A DNA stretch of 64,000 nucleotides, taken from Pelomonas dachongensis (GTDB lineage: Bacteria > Pseudomonadota > Gammaproteobacteria > Burkholderiales > Burkholderiaceae_C). Positions within the stretch are counted from its first letter, which is position 1, and every line of letters starts with the position of its first letter. Under the pieces are notes generated by a model. It did not search any database. It saw only the letters and a list, made by a program, of their open reading frames with translations, and was not told the origin of the DNA. The position numbers were made by a program, and so were the translations under genes. Of this stretch, positions 21,944 to 32,867 are shown piece by piece. The stretch lies in contig NZ_JBIGHY010000002.1 of the NCBI RefSeq assembly GCF_043555865.1, forward strand, positions 558,001 to 622,000, read 5' to 3'.

Positions 21944-22207
21944 TCAGCGGCGCCGCTTGCTGCTGCCGCGGGGCGCCTGCCCCAACGCCTCCATCTGCTG
22001 CGCGCGCCGCGCCGCCTTCTTGGCCTCCATCTCGTTCATCGCACGACGCTTGGTCAGGCCGGACGCATCGGCCCACATCCACCAGAGCGCCGCCAGCAGG
22101 AACGGCGTGACGACCATGACCCAGGCCCAGAACGGATCCTTGTGGAATTCCACCCATCCCCCAAGCCGCAATACCAGCATCACGAGGCCGATCAACAAGA
22201 ATGCCAT
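21944..22207 (-). CDS. Small Trp-rich membrane protein (TIGR04438-like)
   Basis: 87 residues. Two hydrophobic helices (about 2-16 and 25-45) contain clustered tryptophans (FWAWVMV, LWWMWADASG), followed by a basic tail (KKAARRAQQ ... SSKRRR). This layout matches the Trp-rich small protein family that I associate with Burkholderiales; no function is known. It is transcribed divergently from the cytochrome c gene. Confidence 0.75.
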   Translation of the reverse strand: MAFLLIGLVMLVLRLGGWVEFHKDPFWAWVMVVTPFLLAALWWMWADASGLTKRRAMNEMEAKKAARRAQQMEALGQAPRGSSKRRR

Positions 22208-22272
22208 GCGGCATCTCCTTCACATCAGGTATCTTTGCGGTCACTGTAGTCCAACGCTTCCGAAAGGTTTGC

Positions 22273-22572
22273 ATGAAAGCCCTCATCCTCGGCCTCGCCC
22301 TGATTGCCCCGGCAGCCGCCTTCGCCGACCAGCAACTGGCGCAAAAGAAGAACTGCATGGCCTGCCACGCCATCGACAAGAAGCTGGTCGGTCCGTCCTA
22401 CAAGGACGTGGCCGCCAAATACGGCAAGGACAAGGACGCCGTCAAGAAGCTCGCTGAAAAGATCATCAAGGGTGGCTCCGGCGTCTGGGGTCCGGTGCCC
22501 ATGCCCGCCAACACGCAGGTCACGCCGGCCGAGGCCGAGACGCTGGCCAAGTGGGTGCTGACGGTCAAGTGA
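22273..22572 (+). CDS. Small class I cytochrome c (c-551/c-552 type)
   Basis: 99 residues from the ATG at 22273, preceded by a GAAAGG Shine-Dalgarno. The signal peptide ends near AFA, directing export. One heme-binding site CMACH is present, and the axial methionine lies in PVPMPAN. The layout (YKDVAAKY, IIKGGSGVWG, LAKWVLTVK) is that of periplasmic c551/c552 electron carriers, which shuttle electrons to terminal oxidases or denitrification enzymes. A strong terminator follows, so it is probably monocistronic. Confidence 0.92.
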   Translation: MKALILGLALIAPAAAFADQQLAQKKNCMACHAIDKKLVGPSYKDVAAKYGKDKDAVKKLAEKIIKGGSGVWGPVPMPANTQVTPAEAETLAKWVLTVK

Positions 22573-22591
22573 CCGGCGCCGCCGCTGCGCG

Positions 22592-22614
22592 AGGGCCCTC
22601 CGGGGCCCTTTTTT
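22592..22614 (+). terminator. Intrinsic terminator of the cytochrome c gene
   Basis: A 7-bp stem AGGGCCC/GGGCCCT with loop TCCG leads directly into T6, 19 nt after the cytochrome c stop. Confidence 0.9.
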
Positions 22615-22850
22615 CATGGCGCCAGACGGTGTTGGCGTCGTACGCTTCATTGGCTCGCTGGCAGCACCGCGGCGCTCCCGGGCAGCGGGAATTCTTCGCG
22701 CGACGGCATGTTGTTGCTTTTCGCAGCACGACCCGCGGGGGCGAGCCTCGATAACGCACGCTTTTCGCGACTGCCGGCCGGCTACGCTGCCGTTCGCGGC
22801 CGTTCCCTGAACGACGGGGTCGGCTTGAGCAGTACCGAAAGTCGCCCGCC

Positions 22851-24742
<1,892 letters not shown>

Positions 24743-24743
<1 letters not shown>

Positions 24744-24772
24744 AAAACGGGCCGCTGATGCGGCCCGTTTTG
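24743..24772 (+). terminator. Bidirectional terminator between the FtsH-like gene and acs
   Basis: A perfect 12-bp inverted repeat AAAACGGGCCGC/GCGGCCCGTTTT with loop TGAT (24744-24771) lies between the two convergent stop codons. The A-tract and T-tract ends make it usable from both sides. Confidence 0.88.
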
Positions 24773-24789
24773 CCTGATGCGGGAGGCGG

Positions 24790-26751
24790 TCAGTACGCCT
24801 GACCCAGCTGCTCCAGGATCGCCGGGTTCTCCAGGGTGCTCGTGTCCTGCGTCACCGCCTCCCCCTTAGCGACCGCACGCAGCAGGCGTCGCATGATCTT
24901 GCCGGAGCGGGTCTTGGGCAGGTTGTCGCCGAAGCGGATGTCCTTGGGCTTGGCGATGGGGCCGATCTCCTTGGCCACGTGGTCGCGCAGCTGCTTGGCA
25001 ATTGCCTTGGCCTCGTCGCCGGTGGGGCGCGGGCGCTTCAGCACGACGAAGGCGCAGATGGCCTCGCCGGTGGTGTCATCTGGGCGGCCCACCACCGCGG
25101 CCTCGGCCACCAGCTCGGTGCAGCTGACCAGCGCCGACTCGATCTCCATCGTGCCCATGCGGTGCCCGGACACGTTGAGCACATCGTCGATGCGGCCAGT
25201 GATGGTGAAGTAGCCCGTCTCCGCGTCGCGGATGGCGCCGTCGCCAGCCAGGTAGTAGCCCTTGAGCTCCGGCGGGTAGTAACTCTTCTTGAAACGCTCG
25301 GGATCGCCGTAGATCGTGCGGATCATGCTGGGCCACGGCTTCTTGACGACCAAAATGCCGCCCTGGCCGTTGGGCACGTCGTTGCCGGTCTCGTCGACGA
25401 TGGCCGCGGTGATGCCTGGGAACGGCAGCGTGCACGAACCCGGCACCAGCGTCGTCACTCCGGGCAGCGGCGTGATCATGTGGCCACCGGTCTCGGTCTG
25501 CCAGAAGGTGTCGACGATGGGGCACTGGCCGCCGCCGACGTGCTCGCGGTACCACTCCCAGGCAGCCGGGTTGATGGGCTCGCCCACCGAGCCCAACAGG
25601 CGCAGCGACGACAGGTCGTAATTGCGCGGATGCACGGCAGCGTTGGTCTCGGCCGCCTTGATCAGCGAGCGGATGGCCGTGGGCGCCGTGTAGAAGATCG
25701 TGACCTTGTGCTTCTGGATCATCTGCCAGAAGCGGCCGGCGTCGGGGAACGTGGGCACGCCCTCGAAGACGATCTCGGTGCCACCCAGCGCCAGCGGGCC
25801 GTAGGTGATGTAGGTGTGACCCGTGACCCAGCCGATGTCGGCGGTGCACCAGAAGATATCGCTGTCCTTCAGGTCGAAGGTCCACTTGGTCGTCAGCGCC
25901 GCGTGCAGCAGGTAGCCGCCGGTGCTGTGCTGCACGCCCTTGGGCTTGCCGGTGGAGCCCGACGTGTACAGCAGGAACAGCGGGTGCTCGGCCTCGACCC
26001 ACTCGGGCGCGCAGGTCGTCGACTCGGCGCCCATCAGGTCGTGCAGCCACAGGTCGCGGCCCTCTACCCAGCCGATGTTGCCGCCGGTGCGCTTGTAGAC
26101 GATGACATCGCGCAGCGTCGGGCATGAGCCGCCTTCCAGCGCCTCGTCGACGATGGCCTTCAGCGGCAGCGACTTGCCGCCGCGCTGCTGCTCGTCGGCA
26201 CAGATCAGCGCCACGGCGCCGGCATCCTGGATGCGGTCGCGCAAGGATTGCGCCGAGAAGCCGCCGAACACCACCGAATGCGTCGCGCCGATGCGAGCGC
26301 AGGCCTGCATGGCCACCACGCCCTCGACGGACATGGGCATGTAGATGACGACGCGGTCACCCTTCTGAATGCCGCGGCTCTTGAGCGCGTTTGCCAGCTG
26401 GCTGACCTTGTCCAGCAGCTGGGCGTAGGTGACGTTGGTGACCGTGCCGTCGTCGGCCTCGAAGATCAGCGCCTTGCGCTCGCCGCGGCCGGCCTCGACG
26501 TGGCGGTCCAGGCAGTTGTACGAAACGTTGAGCTTGCCGTCCTCGAACCACTTGAAAAAAGGTGCGTCGCTGTCGTTCAGCGTCTTCGTGAACGGCGTCT
26601 GCCAGCTGATCAGCTCGCGCGCCAACCGCGCCCAGTAGCCGGCGTAGTCCCGCTCGGCCTCGGCCACCAGCGCGGCGTAGCCGGCCTCGCCCTTCACATG
26701 GGCGTTGGCGACCCAGTCGGCACTGGGTTTGTAGGTATTCAGCGTGCTCAT
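24790..26751 (-). CDS. acs: Acetyl-CoA synthetase (AMP-forming)
   Basis: 653 residues from the ATG at 26751, which has an AGGAGA Shine-Dalgarno; the open frame extends to 26850 without support. Adenylate-forming signatures are present: YTSGSTGKPKG, WQTETGG and YLAGDGAIRD. The C-terminal PKTRSGKIMRR contains the catalytic lysine that is acetylated in this family. Function: acetate + ATP + CoA to acetyl-CoA, the high-affinity acetate assimilation route. It is divergent from the YqhA-like gene, with 118 bp between, and single on its strand. Confidence 0.96.
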   Translation of the reverse strand: MSTLNTYKPSADWVANAHVKGEAGYAALVAEAERDYAGYWARLARELISWQTPFTKTLNDSDAPFFKWFEDGKLNVSYNCLDRHVEAGRGERKALIFEADDGTVTNVTYAQLLDKVSQLANALKSRGIQKGDRVVIYMPMSVEGVVAMQACARIGATHSVVFGGFSAQSLRDRIQDAGAVALICADEQQRGGKSLPLKAIVDEALEGGSCPTLRDVIVYKRTGGNIGWVEGRDLWLHDLMGAESTTCAPEWVEAEHPLFLLYTSGSTGKPKGVQHSTGGYLLHAALTTKWTFDLKDSDIFWCTADIGWVTGHTYITYGPLALGGTEIVFEGVPTFPDAGRFWQMIQKHKVTIFYTAPTAIRSLIKAAETNAAVHPRNYDLSSLRLLGSVGEPINPAAWEWYREHVGGGQCPIVDTFWQTETGGHMITPLPGVTTLVPGSCTLPFPGITAAIVDETGNDVPNGQGGILVVKKPWPSMIRTIYGDPERFKKSYYPPELKGYYLAGDGAIRDAETGYFTITGRIDDVLNVSGHRMGTMEIESALVSCTELVAEAAVVGRPDDTTGEAICAFVVLKRPRPTGDEAKAIAKQLRDHVAKEIGPIAKPKDIRFGDNLPKTRSGKIMRRLLRAVAKGEAVTQDTSTLENPAILEQLGQAY

Positions 26752-26869
26752 GGCTTGTCTCCTGATATTGCTTGCCGCGGACTGTGCTTTTGCCATCTGA
26801 CGATGCCCTGACGACGTGGCGTCATTCACGGCACCTAGAATTTCCACCAATTCTGCTTGACCTCATTCC

Positions 26870-27502
26870 ATGCCTAACGCACCGCTCCGCCCCCTCCCCC
26901 GTCTGATCTTTGCCAGCCGCTGGCTGCAGATGCCGCTGTACCTGGGGCTCATCCTGGCGCAGGCGGTCTACGTCTTCCAGTTCTGGACCGAGCTGGTGCA
27001 CCTGATCGAGGCGGCGTTCGGCAACAAGGAGGCGCTGGAGTTGCTCGTCAAGAGCATTGGGTACAAAGCCGCCGTCATCAAGGATGCCGCGGACAACGTC
27101 ATCGGCTACGAGCCCATCGCCAAGCTCAACGAGACCATCCTGATGCTGGTGGTGCTGGGCCTGATCGACGTGGTGATGATCTCCAACCTGCTGATCATGG
27201 TGATCGTGGGCGGCTACGAGACCTTCGTGTCGCGCATGGACCTGGACGGCCACCCCGACCAGCCCGAGTGGCTGAGCCACGTGAACGCGTCGGTGCTGAA
27301 GGTCAAGCTGGCCACGGCCATCATCGGCATCAGCTCCATCCACCTGCTGAAGACGTTCATCAACGCCGACAACTACACAGAGAAGACGCTGATGTGGCAG
27401 ACGCTGATCCACGTCGCCTTCCTGCTGTCGGCGATGGCCATCGCGTACACGGACCGGCTGCTGAGTCACCCCGCGCCCAGCCACGGCAACGGCGCTCACT
27501 GA
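26870..27502 (+). CDS. YqhA / UPF0114 family inner-membrane protein
   Basis: 210 residues. About four hydrophobic segments are visible: after FASRWLQMPLYLGL, ILMLVVLGLIDVVMISNLLIMV, KLATAIIGISSIHLL and VAFLLSAMAIAYTDRL. The sequences ESRWLQ-like (ASRWLQ), DLVMISNL-like (DVVMISNL) and the GYETFVSR segment are hallmarks of UPF0114. The biochemical role is not established. It is convergent with nhaA, with only 16 bp between. Confidence 0.88.
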   Translation: MPNAPLRPLPRLIFASRWLQMPLYLGLILAQAVYVFQFWTELVHLIEAAFGNKEALELLVKSIGYKAAVIKDAADNVIGYEPIAKLNETILMLVVLGLIDVVMISNLLIMVIVGGYETFVSRMDLDGHPDQPEWLSHVNASVLKVKLATAIIGISSIHLLKTFINADNYTEKTLMWQTLIHVAFLLSAMAIAYTDRLLSHPAPSHGNGAH

Positions 27503-27518
27503 TCGGCCGGCAGGCGCC

Positions 27519-28679
27519 TCAGCGGCGCCGCAGCAGGATGGCCGAGCCAATGCAGGCCGACAGCACCGAGCCGGCAAGCACGCCCAGCTTGACCTGCGTG
27601 TCGTAGGCACCAGCCAGGCCCTGGAAGGCCAAGCCGCCGATGAACAGGCTCATCGTGAAGCCAATCCCGCACAGCACGCAGACGCCGAAGAACTGCACCC
27701 AGTCGGCGCCGGCCGGACGGCGCGCCCAGCCCAGGCGGATCATCAGCCAGCTGCTGCCGAACACGCCGATGGCCTTGCCGAATACCAGGCCGGCGGCGAT
27801 GCCTAGGGGCACCGGCTCCAGCAGGGCCGCCGGCGTGAGACCGGCCAGCGACACGCCGGCATTGGCGAACGCGAACATGGGCAGAACGACGAAGGCGGTC
27901 CAGTTGTGCAGCCCATGCTCCAGCCTCTCCAGCGGCGCGCCGCCCTTGCCGTCCTGCATCGGAATGAAGAACGCGGTGGCGACGCCAGCCAGCGTCGCGT
28001 GCACGCCGGACTTCAGCACGCACAGCCACAGCAGCGTGCCGATGACGAGGTACAGGTCGATGCGCTTGACGCCGGCGCGGTTGAGCACCGCCATGCCGAT
28101 GAGGCAGACCGCAGCGCCGGCCAGCATCGCCAGCGACAGCTGGCTGGTGTAGAACAGCGCGATGACGATGATGGCGCCGAGGTCATCGATGATGGCCACG
28201 GCAGTCAGGAATATCTTCAGCGACATCGGCACGCGTTTGCCCAGCAGCATGACGATGCCGATGGCGAACGCGATGTCGGTGGCCGCCGGAATGGCCCAGC
28301 CGTGCAGCGACTTCGGGTCGGCGTGGTTGATGGCCGCGTAGATCAGCGCCGGCACGGCCATGCCGCCTAAAGCGGCCACGGCAGGCAGCACAGCCTGTGA
28401 GCGAGTGCGCAGCTCGCCCACCAGGAACTCGCGCTTGATCTCCAGGCCGACGAGCAAGAAGAACACCGCCATCCACAGGTCATTGACCCAGACGATCAGC
28501 GGCTTGGACAGCACCAGCGCATCGCCGCCGATGCGCAGCTCGCCCGGGATCTGGCGGAAAGCCTCGTATGCCGACGCCCATGGCGAATTGCTGATGACCA
28601 GGGCCAGCAGCGCGGCAATGGCCAGCACGATGCCACCAGCGGATTCGCTGGCAAAGAAGCGCTTCAGACCCGACGTCAT
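27519..28679 (-). CDS. nhaA: Na+/H+ antiporter NhaA
   Basis: 386 residues from the ATG at 28679 with a GGAGG Shine-Dalgarno. It has eleven to twelve hydrophobic helices. The two transport-site aspartates characteristic of NhaA are in the AIIDDLGAIIVIALFYT block, and FFLLVGLEIKREFLVGEL and AATDIAFAIG are intact. Function: electrogenic exchange of 2 H+ for 1 Na+, for pH and salt homeostasis. It follows fumC on the same strand by 60 bp, and a functional link is not evident. Confidence 0.96.
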   Translation of the reverse strand: MTSGLKRFFASESAGGIVLAIAALLALVISNSPWASAYEAFRQIPGELRIGGDALVLSKPLIVWVNDLWMAVFFLLVGLEIKREFLVGELRTRSQAVLPAVAALGGMAVPALIYAAINHADPKSLHGWAIPAATDIAFAIGIVMLLGKRVPMSLKIFLTAVAIIDDLGAIIVIALFYTSQLSLAMLAGAAVCLIGMAVLNRAGVKRIDLYLVIGTLLWLCVLKSGVHATLAGVATAFFIPMQDGKGGAPLERLEHGLHNWTAFVVLPMFAFANAGVSLAGLTPAALLEPVPLGIAAGLVFGKAIGVFGSSWLMIRLGWARRPAGADWVQFFGVCVLCGIGFTMSLFIGGLAFQGLAGAYDTQVKLGVLAGSVLSACIGSAILLRRR

Positions 28680-28739
28680 CACATCCTCCAAAAACAAGAC
28701 GGGGCGAGTGTCCCAGACACGGAACAACGTCGATTGCAG

Positions 28740-30128
28740 TCAGCGCCCGACCATCTGCCCCGGCACCACCCAGGCGTCGAACTGCTCGGCCGTCACATGG
28801 CCCAGCGCCAGCGCGGCCTCGCGCAGGCTGCTGCCGTCCTGGTGCGCTTTCTTGGCGATTTGCGCTGCCTTGTCATAGCCGATGTGGGTGTTGAGCGCCG
28901 TCACCAGCATCAGTGAACGCTGCACCAGCTCCGCGATGCGGTCCTCATTGGGTTCGATACCGACTGCACAGTGCCGGTCGAAGCTCGCCATGCCGTCGGC
29001 CAGCAGCCGCGCGCTCTGCAGGAAGTTGTGGATGACCATCGGGCGGAACACGTTCAGCTCGAAGTTGCCCGACGCGCCGCCGATGTTGATGGCCACGTCG
29101 TTGCCCATCACCTGGGCCGCCAGCATGGTCACGGCCTCGCTCTGCGTGGGGTTGACCTTGCCCGGCATGATGGACGAGCCCGGTTCGTTCTCGGGGATGC
29201 GGATCTCGCCGATGCCGCTGCGCGGTCCGCTGGCCAGCCAGCGCACGTCGTTGGCGATCTTGGTCATGCTGGCCGCCAGCGTCTTCAGAGCGCCGTGGGC
29301 ATGGACGAGCGCGTCGCACGACGCCATCGCCTCAAACTTGCTGGGCGCGGTGACGAACGGCTGGCCGGTCAGTTGCGCCAGCTCGGCGGCGACCGCCTCC
29401 GCGTAGCCCTTCGGCGCGTTCAGCCCCGTGCCGACGGCCGTGCCGCCCAGCGCCAGCTCGTACAGGTGCGGCAGCGCGGCCAGCACATGGCGCTCGCCGT
29501 GGGCAAGTTGCGCCACCCAGCCCGAAATCTCCTGGCCTAGCGTCAAGGGCGTTGCATCCTGCAGGTGCGTGCGGCCGATCTTGACGATGTCGTCGTAGGC
29601 CTCGGCCTTCTGCTGCAGCGTGGTCCGCAAGGCCCGCAGCGGCGGCAGCAGCCGCTCGGTCAGCGCCTGCACGGCGGCCACATGCATGGCGGTCGGAAAC
29701 ACGTCGTTGCTGCTCTGGCTGCGGTTCACATCGTCGTTGGGATGCACCAGCCGGCCCTCGCCGCGCACGCCGCCCAGCAGCTCGCTGGCGCGGTTGGCCA
29801 GCACCTCGTTGACGTTCATGTTGGTCTGCGTGCCCGAGCCGGTCTGCCACACCACCAGCGGGAACTCGTCGACATGCAGGCCGCTGATGACCTCGTCGGC
29901 CGCCGCCACGATGGCCTTGGTCTTGCTCTCGTCCTGCAGGCCCAGCGCCAAGTTGACGACGGCCGACGCCCGCTTCACCCGGGCCAGCGCCCGGATCAGC
30001 TCGGGCGCCTGACGCTCGCCGGAGATGTTGAAGTTCTGCAGCGAGCGCTGCGTCTGCGCGCCCCACAGCCTGTCGGCCGGCACCGCGATGGGGCCGAAGG
30101 TGTCGCGTTCGAGTCGGGTGTCAGTCAT
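28740..30128 (-). CDS. fumC: Class II fumarate hydratase (iron-independent)
   Basis: 462 residues with an AGGAG Shine-Dalgarno. The superfamily signature GSSIMPGKVNPTQ is present, along with TGSGTQTNMNVNEV and GRTHLQDATPLTLGQE. It forms a homotetramer and catalyses reversible hydration of fumarate to L-malate without an iron-sulfur cluster, and is therefore resistant to oxidants. It is divergent from a class I fumarase whose start is only 84 bp away, so the two isozymes share a promoter region. Confidence 0.97.
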   Translation of the reverse strand: MTDTRLERDTFGPIAVPADRLWGAQTQRSLQNFNISGERQAPELIRALARVKRASAVVNLALGLQDESKTKAIVAAADEVISGLHVDEFPLVVWQTGSGTQTNMNVNEVLANRASELLGGVRGEGRLVHPNDDVNRSQSSNDVFPTAMHVAAVQALTERLLPPLRALRTTLQQKAEAYDDIVKIGRTHLQDATPLTLGQEISGWVAQLAHGERHVLAALPHLYELALGGTAVGTGLNAPKGYAEAVAAELAQLTGQPFVTAPSKFEAMASCDALVHAHGALKTLAASMTKIANDVRWLASGPRSGIGEIRIPENEPGSSIMPGKVNPTQSEAVTMLAAQVMGNDVAINIGGASGNFELNVFRPMVIHNFLQSARLLADGMASFDRHCAVGIEPNEDRIAELVQRSLMLVTALNTHIGYDKAAQIAKKAHQDGSSLREAALALGHVTAEQFDAWVVPGQMVGR

Positions 30129-30212
30129 GGGGTCTCCTGCAAGCCAGTCAGCAGCATAGAAGCCTGGGCACCGGATAATCCCGGGCGCAGTCCATCCTCA
30201 CCCGACTCCGCC

Positions 30213-31754
30213 ATGACCGTCACCATCCGCCAGCAAGACCTCATCGACAGCGTTGCTGCCGCGCTCCAGTACATCTCGTACTACCACCCGGCCGACTACA
30301 TCCAGCACCTGGCCCGAGCCTACGAGCGCGAGCAGAGCGCCGCGGCCAAGGACGCCATCGCGCAGATCCTGACGAACAGCCGCATGTGCGCCGAAGGCAA
30401 GCGCCCCATCTGCCAGGACACCGGCATCGTCAACGTGTTCCTGAAGATCGGCATGGACGTGCGCTGGGAGGGCTTCAGCGGCAGCATCGAGGACGCCGTC
30501 AATGAAGGCGTGCGCCAGGGCTACCTGAACCCCGACAACAAGCTGCGCGCGTCGGTGCTGGACGACCCCATCTTTGCGCGCAAGAACACCAAGGACAACA
30601 CGCCCGCCGTCGTGCAGATGGAAGTGGTGCCCGGCAACACGGTGGACGTCATCGTCGCGGCCAAGGGCGGTGGCAGCGAGAACAAGAGCAAGGTCTACAT
30701 GCTCAACCCCGGTGACGACATCGTCGACTGGGTTCTGAAGACCGTCCCGACCATGGGCGCGGGCTGGTGCCCGCCCGGCATGCTGGGCATCGGCGTCGGC
30801 GGCACGGCCGAGAAGGCCGCGCTGCTGGCCAAGCAGGCGCTGATGGAAGACATCAACATGTACGAGCTGCTGGAACGCGGCCCGCAGAACAAGCTCGAAG
30901 AGATGCGCATCGAGCTGTACGAGAAGGTCAACGCGCTGGGCATCGGCGCGCAGGGCCTGGGCGGCCTGACGACCGTGCTGGACGTGAAGATCAAGACCTT
31001 CCCGACGCACGCGGCCAGCAAGCCCATCGCAATGATCCCGAACTGTGCGGCCACGCGCCATGCGCACTTCGTGCTGGACGGCAGCGGCCCCACCTACCTG
31101 GAAGCGCCCAGCCTGGACCTGTGGCCCGACGTGAACTGGGCGCCCGACTACAACAAGAGCAAGCGCGTCGACCTCAACACGCTGACGCCCGCCGACGTGG
31201 CCGGCTGGAAGCCTGGCGACACGCTGCTGCTGAACGGCAAGATGCTGACCGGCCGCGACGCCGCCCACAAGCGCATACAGGACATGCTGGCCAAGGGTGA
31301 GCCGCTGCCGGTTGACTTCACCAACCGCGTCATCTACTACGTCGGCCCTGTCGACCCGGTGCGTGACGAAGTCGTCGGCCCTGCAGGCCCGACGACGGCC
31401 ACGCGCATGGACAAGTTCACCGACATGATGCTGGCTAAGACCGGCCTCATCGCCATGGTGGGCAAGGCTGAGCGCGGCCCCGTCGCCATCGAGTCCATCA
31501 AGACCCACAAGAGCGCCTACCTGATGGCGGTCGGCGGCTCGGCCTACCTGGTCAGCAAGGCGATCAAGGGCGCCAAGGTCGTCGGCTTCGAGGACCTTGG
31601 CATGGAAGCCATCTACGAGTTTGACGTCGTGGACATGCCCGTGACGGTGGCCGTGGACGCCGGTGGCACCAGCGCCCACATCACCGGCCCGGCCGAGTGG
31701 AAGCAGCGCATCGCCTCGGGCAAGGCGATCAGCATTCCGGTGGCGACGGCGTGA
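30213..31754 (+). CDS. Class I fumarate hydratase ([4Fe-4S], single chain)
   Basis: 513 residues from the ATG at 30213; the open frame extends far upstream but overlaps fumC antisense and is not coding. The cluster-binding cysteines appear in ICQDTG (C67), IPNCAAT and the GWCPPG region. The fused alpha and beta halves are present (the C-terminal half carries YYVGPVDPVRDEVVGPAGPTTATRMD). Function: fumarate/malate interconversion, with an oxygen- and superoxide-sensitive cluster. It pairs with the divergent class II enzyme. Confidence 0.95.
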   Translation: MTVTIRQQDLIDSVAAALQYISYYHPADYIQHLARAYEREQSAAAKDAIAQILTNSRMCAEGKRPICQDTGIVNVFLKIGMDVRWEGFSGSIEDAVNEGVRQGYLNPDNKLRASVLDDPIFARKNTKDNTPAVVQMEVVPGNTVDVIVAAKGGGSENKSKVYMLNPGDDIVDWVLKTVPTMGAGWCPPGMLGIGVGGTAEKAALLAKQALMEDINMYELLERGPQNKLEEMRIELYEKVNALGIGAQGLGGLTTVLDVKIKTFPTHAASKPIAMIPNCAATRHAHFVLDGSGPTYLEAPSLDLWPDVNWAPDYNKSKRVDLNTLTPADVAGWKPGDTLLLNGKMLTGRDAAHKRIQDMLAKGEPLPVDFTNRVIYYVGPVDPVRDEVVGPAGPTTATRMDKFTDMMLAKTGLIAMVGKAERGPVAIESIKTHKSAYLMAVGGSAYLVSKAIKGAKVVGFEDLGMEAIYEFDVVDMPVTVAVDAGGTSAHITGPAEWKQRIASGKAISIPVATA

Positions 31755-31837
31755 TGCCACAGGCGCGCGTCGCCTGAAGCACACCTGCTGCTGCGCAATC
31801 GCGGTACCGTTGAGCAAGACATTCAACGGAGACCGCG

Positions 31838-32851
31838 ATGCCACCAATCCGCGCCTACGCCGCCCACACCGCCGGCGGCTCGCTGCAACCCTTCGATTTC
31901 GACCCCGGCCCGCTGGGCGACGAGGACGTCGAGATCACGGTCGAGCATTGCGGCATCTGCCATTCCGACCTCGCGATGATCGACAGCGAGTGGTTTCCGG
32001 CCAGCTATCCCGTCGTACCGGGCCACGAGGTGGTGGGCCGCATCACCGCGTTGGGCGCGCGCGCCAAGGGCCGGCAGCTCGGCCAGCGCGTCGGCGTGGG
32101 CTGGCACACCGGCAGCTGCACGCACTGCAACTTCTGCCTGGGCGGCGAGCAGCACCTGTGCGGCCAGCGCCAGCCGACGCTGATCGGCCGCCACGGCGGC
32201 TTTGCCGACCGGCTGCGCTCGCACTGGTCGTGGGCCGTGCCCATTCCCGACGCGCTGGAGCCGGCCGCCGTCGGGCCGCTGATGTGCGGCGGCGGCACGG
32301 TGTTCCTGCCCTTCGTGCTGCATGCGATCAAGCCGACCGACCGCGTCGGCGTGGTCGGCATCGGCGGGCTAGGTCACATGGCCGTCAAGTTCGCCCGCGC
32401 CTGGGGCTGCGAGGTGACCGCGTTCACGTCGAGCGCCAGCAAGCGCGACGAAGCGCTGGCGCTGGGCGCGCACAAGACCGTCTCCAGCGTTGACAACGCC
32501 GAGTTGAAAGCCGCCGCAGGCAGCCTGGATTTCATCCTCATCACCGTCGGCGCCGCGCTGAACTGGGACGCCTTGCTCGCCACGCTGGCGCCCAAGGGCC
32601 GCATGCACTTGGTGGGCGTGGTGACCGAGGCGATGAGCATCCGCAGCGGCGGCCTTCTGAGCTGGCAGAAAGGCCTGTCCGCCTCGCCCACGCCGCCGCC
32701 GTCGGTGCTGGCGACGATGCTGGAATTCGCCACACGCCACCAGATCCTGCCGCAGGTGGAGCGCTTCCCGATGAGCCGTGTCAACGACGCCATTGCCCAC
32801 CTGCGCAGCGGCAAGGCTCGCTACCGGGTCGTGCTGGACGCGGACTTCTGA
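31838..32851 (+). CDS. Zinc-dependent NAD(P) alcohol dehydrogenase (YahK / cinnamyl-alcohol type)
   Basis: 337 residues with a CGGAGA Shine-Dalgarno. Catalytic zinc ligands are in HCGICHSD and PGHEVVG. The four structural-zinc cysteines lie in CTHCNFCLGGEQHLC. The nucleotide fold has GVVGIGGLGHMAVKFA, a GxGGxG pattern. The family reduces a broad range of aldehydes, usually with NADPH; the physiological substrate cannot be told. It is monocistronic and convergent with the DUF3857 gene. Confidence 0.92.
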   Translation: MPPIRAYAAHTAGGSLQPFDFDPGPLGDEDVEITVEHCGICHSDLAMIDSEWFPASYPVVPGHEVVGRITALGARAKGRQLGQRVGVGWHTGSCTHCNFCLGGEQHLCGQRQPTLIGRHGGFADRLRSHWSWAVPIPDALEPAAVGPLMCGGGTVFLPFVLHAIKPTDRVGVVGIGGLGHMAVKFARAWGCEVTAFTSSASKRDEALALGAHKTVSSVDNAELKAAAGSLDFILITVGAALNWDALLATLAPKGRMHLVGVVTEAMSIRSGGLLSWQKGLSASPTPPPSVLATMLEFATRHQILPQVERFPMSRVNDAIAHLRSGKARYRVVLDADF

Positions 32852-32867
32852 GCCCGCGCCCGCTCGC

